From Filimonas lacunae (lineage in GTDB: Bacteria > Bacteroidota > Bacteroidia > Chitinophagales > Chitinophagaceae), in contig NZ_AP017422.1 in the NCBI RefSeq assembly GCF_002355595.1, positions 7,134,823 through 7,198,822 of the forward strand: a DNA stretch of 64,000 nt, given 5' to 3'. The notes under the pieces are model-generated. The model was not told where the DNA came from. It saw only the letters and a program-made list of their open reading frames with translations, and did no database searches. The position numbers were made by a program, and so were the translations under genes. Numbering within the stretch: position 1 is the stretch's first letter; each line of letters begins with the position of its first letter. Below, piece by piece: positions 60,151-64,000 of this stretch.

Positions 60151-60275
60151 TGTACATAATTTGATGTAAAAGTAGCACGATACTTATTTCAATTTTACCA
60201 TTTAACCTATTGTTTGTACAACTGAGTATGGGAACATATGGTTAAATTGCATAGCAAATTCACAACCTATACATA

Positions 60276-61688
60276 ATGGAGAATAAATACGACTTCGGAA
60301 TGATAGGCCTGGGCGTTATGGGTAGAAACCTGTTGCTGAACATGGCCGATCACGGATTTAGTGTGATTGGATTTGATAAAGACAGTCAAAAAACCGGTTC
60401 GCTGGAAGCAGCGGCAACAGCCGGAACAGTTGTAAAAGGTGTAGGCTCGTTAGAGAGCATGGTGCAGCAGTTACAGGTGCCACGAAAGGTAATGATGCTG
60501 GTGCCGGCAGGCAAACCGGTGGATGATGTGATAGAAAGCCTGTTGCCATTGGTAGAAAAAGGAGATGTTATTATTGATGGCGGTAACTCGCATTACACCG
60601 ATACATTACGTCGTGTAAAATACCTGGAAGAAAAAGGCGTGCATTTTATGGGCATGGGCGTTTCGGGTGGAGAGCATGGCGCACGTACAGGCCCGAGCAT
60701 TATGCCGGGTGGCAACGAAAGAGCTTACCAGCACGTAAAACCTTTACTGGAAGCTATTGCAGCAAAGGTAAACGGAGAGCCTTGCACTGCCTATATGGGT
60801 AAGGATGCGGCAGGCCATTACGTGAAAATGGTGCACAATGGTATTGAATATGCCATTATGCAACTGATCAGTGAGATATACGATATTTTACATAAAGGTG
60901 CAGGCCTGAACAACGACGAGCTGCACCAGGTGTTTAAGCAATGGAACGAAGGTGAACTGCAATCGTACCTGGTAGAAATTACCCGCGACATTTTTTTACA
61001 GAAAGATGACATTACCGGCAACAGGCTGGTGGATGTGATATTGGATAAGGCAGGCAGCAAAGGCACGGGTAAATGGACTTCACAGGATGCCATGGAGCTG
61101 CCGGTGGCTGTTCCTACTATTGACATTGCCGTAGCTATGCGTACCATTTCGGGTTACAAGGCCGAAAGAGTGGAAGCGGCTAAAATATACGCCAATACCG
61201 TGAAGCCTTTTTCCGGCGAGAAGCAGGCCATCATTAACCAGGCTGGCGAAGCTTTATACACAGCTATCATCCTTTGTTATGCACAGGGCTTAGCGATGCT
61301 GTTTCAGGCTTCGCGCGAACTGAAAATGGATATTCCTTTACAGGATGTGGTAAAAGCATGGAGAGGCGGTTGCATTATCCGCAGTACCTTATTAAAAGAT
61401 TTTTACACTGCTTACAGCAACAATCCGCAACTGGCCAACATATTATTGGATGGTCCGTTAGCAGCTATTGTGCAGCAGAAATTACCAGGCTTGCGTAGCG
61501 TAATTGTTACTGCTGTGCAGCAGCAGGTGCCGGTAGGTGGCTTAATGAGCGCACTGGCTTATTTTGATGCTTACAGCACAGAGCGTATGAGCACTAACCT
61601 TATTCAGGCGCAACGCGACTACTTTGGCGCACACACCTATCAGCGTATTGACAAAGAAGGAAGTTTTCATACAGAATGGGGTGCATAA
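60276..61688 (+). CDS. gnd: 6-phosphogluconate dehydrogenase (decarboxylating)
   Basis: Gnd oxidises 6-phosphogluconate to ribulose-5-phosphate and CO2 with NADP+. The 470-residue length is normal. 'MIGLGVMGRNLLLNMADHGF' is the nucleotide-binding start, 'VIIDGGNSHYTDTLRRVKYL' and 'GMGVSGGEHGARTGPSIMPG' are substrate-side signatures, and Lys/Asn in 'YVKMVHNGIEYAIMQLISE' are catalytic residues. The all-helical C-terminal domain ends in 'QRDYFGAHTYQRIDKEGSFH' with the conserved tail. It is the first of three pathway genes, with zwf 16 bases downstream. The upstream region (125 bases) has no exact promoter box. Confidence 0.97.
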   Translation: MENKYDFGMIGLGVMGRNLLLNMADHGFSVIGFDKDSQKTGSLEAAATAGTVVKGVGSLESMVQQLQVPRKVMMLVPAGKPVDDVIESLLPLVEKGDVIIDGGNSHYTDTLRRVKYLEEKGVHFMGMGVSGGEHGARTGPSIMPGGNERAYQHVKPLLEAIAAKVNGEPCTAYMGKDAAGHYVKMVHNGIEYAIMQLISEIYDILHKGAGLNNDELHQVFKQWNEGELQSYLVEITRDIFLQKDDITGNRLVDVILDKAGSKGTGKWTSQDAMELPVAVPTIDIAVAMRTISGYKAERVEAAKIYANTVKPFSGEKQAIINQAGEALYTAIILCYAQGLAMLFQASRELKMDIPLQDVVKAWRGGCIIRSTLLKDFYTAYSNNPQLANILLDGPLAAIVQQKLPGLRSVIVTAVQQQVPVGGLMSALAYFDAYSTERMSTNLIQAQRDYFGAHTYQRIDKEGSFHTEWGA

Positions 61689-61704
61689 CTAAAAAACGTA
61701 TAAC

Positions 61705-63216
61705 ATGTCACAAACAACTATAAAACCGCCGGCTTCCATATTATTCATATTCGGGGGCAGTGGCGACTTAAACCAGCGTAAGCTGGCACCGGCTTTATTC
61801 AATTTATTCATTGATAACTGGATGCCTGAAAAATTTGCGGTAATTGGTTTAGGCCGTACAGAATACAGCAACGATAAATTCCGCAATCACTTATTTGATG
61901 GCATACAGGAGTTTTCGCGCCGCAAGGGGGAAAGCAACGACAAGTGGGCTGGTTTTTCTGAGCATGTGTCGTACCTGCAAATGGATGCGAGCGACCCGGA
62001 AGCTTATCACAAGATGAGCGACGTGGTAAAGCAATATGAAGAAGAATGGGGTGTACACGCCAACGTAATTTTTTACCTGGCCGTAGCACCACAACTGGTG
62101 CCCGACATTGCTACCAAACTGGGTGCATTGAAATGGTGTAAAGATTCGCAAACCGTGCGCATTGTAGTAGAGAAGCCTTTTGGACATGATCTGAAAAGCG
62201 CGCGTGAGCTGAACAGTTTATTAAACAGCATCTTTACCGAAGACCAGATTTATCGCATAGATCACTACCTGGGTAAAGAAACGGTGCAAAACATCCTGGC
62301 TTTACGTTTTGCCAATGCTTTGTTCGAGCCTATCTGGAACCGTAACTATATAGATCATATTCAGATTACTGCAGCAGAAACCGTAGGCGTGGAAGACCGC
62401 GGCGGTTATTACGAGCAAAGCGGTGCATTGCGTGATATGGTGCAAAATCACATTTTGCAACTGTTATGTATGATTGCTATGGAAGCGCCGGTAAACTTTG
62501 ATGCCAACGAAATACGCAACAAGAAAACGGATGTATTAAACGCTATCCGCCCCATCAGCCGCGATCAGGTGCATGAATATGCCGTGCGTGGCCAATACAG
62601 TCATGGCTGGATGAAAGGCACTAAGGTGCAGGCTTACCGCCAGGAAAAAAGCGTGAATCCAAAATCGAATACAGAAACTTTTGCAGCGGCAAAATTCTTT
62701 ATTGATAACTGGCGTTGGCAGGGTGTGCCTATTTATGTGCGCACCGGTAAATTCATGCACCAGAAATCAACGATTATTTCTATTGAGTTTAAGCAAGCGC
62801 CACACTATGCGTTTCCGCAGGAAGCAGCAGACTCCTTCCGTCCTAACCGTTTAACCATTAGCATACAGCCCGAAATGGATATCAGGCTGCGTTTCCAGGC
62901 TAAACGTCCGGGCCAGAGCATGACGCTGAACCCGGTAGACATGATATTCAGCTACAAAGATGCTTACGACGGACATGAGCCTGAGGCATATGAAACACTG
63001 TTGCTGGATGTAATGGAAGGAAACCCTACACAGTTTATGCGTGCCGACCAGGTAGAAGCAGGCTGGAAAGTGGTAATGCCTATTATTGAAGCATGGGAAG
63101 CCAGACCGCCGGTAGATTTCCCTAACTATGCACCAGACAGCTGGGGCCCGGAAGATGCAGAAGCATTGATTGCCCGCGATGGTCATAACTGGGTATCCTT
63201 ACCTATTAAACCGTAA
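61705..63216 (+). CDS. zwf: glucose-6-phosphate 1-dehydrogenase
   Basis: Zwf oxidises glucose-6-phosphate to 6-phosphogluconolactone with NADP+. The 503-residue product has 'LFIFGGSGDLNQRKLAPALF' (nucleotide-binding), 'RIVVEKPFGHDLKSARELNS' (conserved E-K-P-F-G-x-D), and the active site 'IYRIDHYLGKETVQNILALR' with the catalytic His. The C-terminal domain has 'FIDNWRWQGVPIYVRTGKFM' and 'RFQAKRPGQSMTLNPVDMIF'. It lies 16 bases after gnd and is followed by a hairpin before pgl. The gnd-zwf-pgl order is common in Bacteroidota. Confidence 0.98.
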   Translation: MSQTTIKPPASILFIFGGSGDLNQRKLAPALFNLFIDNWMPEKFAVIGLGRTEYSNDKFRNHLFDGIQEFSRRKGESNDKWAGFSEHVSYLQMDASDPEAYHKMSDVVKQYEEEWGVHANVIFYLAVAPQLVPDIATKLGALKWCKDSQTVRIVVEKPFGHDLKSARELNSLLNSIFTEDQIYRIDHYLGKETVQNILALRFANALFEPIWNRNYIDHIQITAAETVGVEDRGGYYEQSGALRDMVQNHILQLLCMIAMEAPVNFDANEIRNKKTDVLNAIRPISRDQVHEYAVRGQYSHGWMKGTKVQAYRQEKSVNPKSNTETFAAAKFFIDNWRWQGVPIYVRTGKFMHQKSTIISIEFKQAPHYAFPQEAADSFRPNRLTISIQPEMDIRLRFQAKRPGQSMTLNPVDMIFSYKDAYDGHEPEAYETLLLDVMEGNPTQFMRADQVEAGWKVVMPIIEAWEARPPVDFPNYAPDSWGPEDAEALIARDGHNWVSLPIKP

Positions 63217-63245
63217 CACAGGTTTATTCCAATGAAATCACATAA

Positions 63246-63286
63246 GAGGTGGAAACGGCAATTCAAAAGCGTTTCCACTTCGTTTT
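63246..63286 (+). terminator. hairpin terminator or attenuator between zwf and pgl
   Basis: GAGGTGGAAACG (63246-63257) and CGTTTCCACTTC (63270-63281) form a 12-bp stem with one G-U pair and a 12-base loop. GTTTTT follows, and then the pgl ATG is reached only 15 bases later. A terminator here inside a three-gene unit would reduce pgl relative to gnd and zwf. Confidence 0.7.
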
Positions 63287-63300
63287 TAATATCATAGACT

Positions 63301-64000
63301 ATGCAATTACATATTTCCGAAAACTTAGACAAACTGAGCACAGGAGTGGCAGACTGGCTGGTGCAGTATATAAAGCAGGTGCTGCAAAAGCAGGATCGTT
63401 TTACCATTGCACTTTCTGGTGGCAGCACTCCCAAGAAATTACACGAATTACTGGTTACTGATAAATACCGCAACGAAATAGAATGGAGCAAGCTGCATTT
63501 TTTCTGGGGTGATGAGCGTTATGTGCCTTTAACGGACGAACGCAGCAATGCTAAAATGGCTTACGACACGTTGCTCAATCATGTGCCTGTGAATGAAGCG
63601 CAAATTCATATTATGCGCCCGGACGTTGCGCCCGAAGAGTCAGCTGCGGAGTATGAAAAACTGTTGCACAACTATTTCGACGGTAAGCCAACCACCTTTG
63701 ACCTGGTGTTATTAGGCATGGGTGATGATGGACATACCCTGTCATTATTCCCTGGCAAAACAGAAGTGATACACGAACAAAAACTGTGGGCTATTTCGCT
63801 GTGGCTGGAGTCGCAAAATATGTATCGTATCACTTTAACAGCACCTGTGGTGAACAAAGCTGCCTGTGTGGTTTTTCTGGCTGCCGGCGCAAACAAAACA
63901 ACCGTTTTAAAAGAAGTGATAACAGGAGCCTACAACCCTGATTTATATCCTTCACAAGTAATAAAACCAGAGAGTGGTCAGCTGATTTGGTTTGTAGATC
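63301..64000 (+). CDS. pgl: 6-phosphogluconolactonase (partial, 3' end outside window)
   Basis: Pgl hydrolyses 6-phosphogluconolactone, the step between Zwf and Gnd. The visible 233 codons begin 'MQLHISENLDKLSTGVADWL' and contain 'FTIALSGGSTPKKLHELLVT' (the phosphate-binding S-G-G-S-T-P), 'LHFFWGDERYVPLTDERSNA' (the family's G-D-E-R) and 'DLVLLGMGDDGHTLSLFPGK' with the active Gly-x-Gly-x-Asp-Gly-His. The reading frame runs off the window at 64000. It completes the oxidative pentose phosphate genes. The length so far fits the SOL/DevB type of about 240-260 residues, so only a short end is missing. Confidence 0.95.
   Translation, partial: MQLHISENLDKLSTGVADWLVQYIKQVLQKQDRFTIALSGGSTPKKLHELLVTDKYRNEIEWSKLHFFWGDERYVPLTDERSNAKMAYDTLLNHVPVNEAQIHIMRPDVAPEESAAEYEKLLHNYFDGKPTTFDLVLLGMGDDGHTLSLFPGKTEVIHEQKLWAISLWLESQNMYRITLTAPVVNKAACVVFLAAGANKTTVLKEVITGAYNPDLYPSQVIKPESGQLIWFVD

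Noticed and set aside
1-64000. rRNA, tRNA, insertion sequences and riboswitches
   Set aside because: I looked on both strands in the gaps between genes and saw no tRNA cloverleaf, rRNA core sequence, transposase motif or known riboswitch core; a covariance-model scan would be decisive but was not possible.

Overview
The window reads as a chromosomal segment of a Bacteroidota bacterium, most likely of the Chitinophagaceae (Chitinophaga/Niastella-like); the genus is an inference. The signs are: a sigma-70/FecR/TonB-receptor surface-signalling cluster with STN and DUF4974-type domains; a giant adhesin with a type IX secretion C-terminal sorting domain next to a PorP/SprF protein; Bacteroidota-restricted families (DUF4290, TIGR02757, DUF2911); A-rich leaders with few Shine-Dalgarno sites; and -7 boxes of the TAnnTTTG type.

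Layout. 1-800: tail of a rhodanese-domain protein, a small membrane protein and a thioredoxin. 797-6365 (minus): TonB receptor, ECF sigma factor, FecR anti-sigma and an STN protein with a GLQVAGI-type repeat, very closely packed. 6543-11585 (minus): RtcB-type RNA ligase, nitroreductase, MurA (Asp in place of the usual Cys), DUF4290 protein and a diacylglycerol-kinase-like protein. 11586-15520: an accessory-looking stretch with a 1.2-kb gene-free region holding three 87-bp tandem repeats built on the palindrome GTAAGTACTTAC, an unrecognised protein with a possible RteC-like end, GCGTACC arrays, and a two-gene unit ending in DUF5675. 15741-25325: a 2841-residue T9SS adhesin and its PorP/SprF partner, meeting an XRE regulator tail to tail. 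25871-28503: TypA/BipA, a small membrane protein and a decayed meaB. 28513-32422: glycosyltransferases and a lipid A-type acyltransferase. 32535-39421: an eight-gene co-directional run (LON-substrate domain, CoaX, LptC, CBS/CorC protein, TatC, RpiB, M28 peptidase, CPBP protease). 39363-42913: TPR protein, deoxyhypusine-synthase-like protein, a polytopic GT-C-like protein and a small secreted protein. 43588-51292: mostly metabolic genes (hydrolase, ACP phosphodiesterase family, DUF2911, trans-sulfuration enzyme, TIGR02757, DinB, FAH family, flavin reductase). 51294-56608 (minus): glycosyltransferase, LpxH-like phosphoesterase, membrane patatin, heme A synthase. 56670-59386: RNase HII, a broken acetyltransferase, Sua5-type enzyme and a JmjC/cupin protein. 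59794-64000: a carboxymuconolactone-decarboxylase-like protein, then the oxidative pentose phosphate genes gnd-zwf-pgl, with pgl cut by the window edge.

How genes work together. The receptor, sigma factor, FecR and STN protein form a plausible cell-surface signalling unit whose last member is not a usual partner. The adhesin and PorP/SprF form a T9SS substrate/outer-membrane pair. LptC, the acyltransferase, the LpxH-like enzyme and the glycosyltransferases point to envelope biogenesis. gnd, zwf and pgl cover all three steps from glucose-6-phosphate to ribulose-5-phosphate, and rpiB elsewhere continues that route.

No rRNA, tRNA, CRISPR array, insertion sequence or integrase was recognised. 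All assignments come from reading motifs; no database search was possible.
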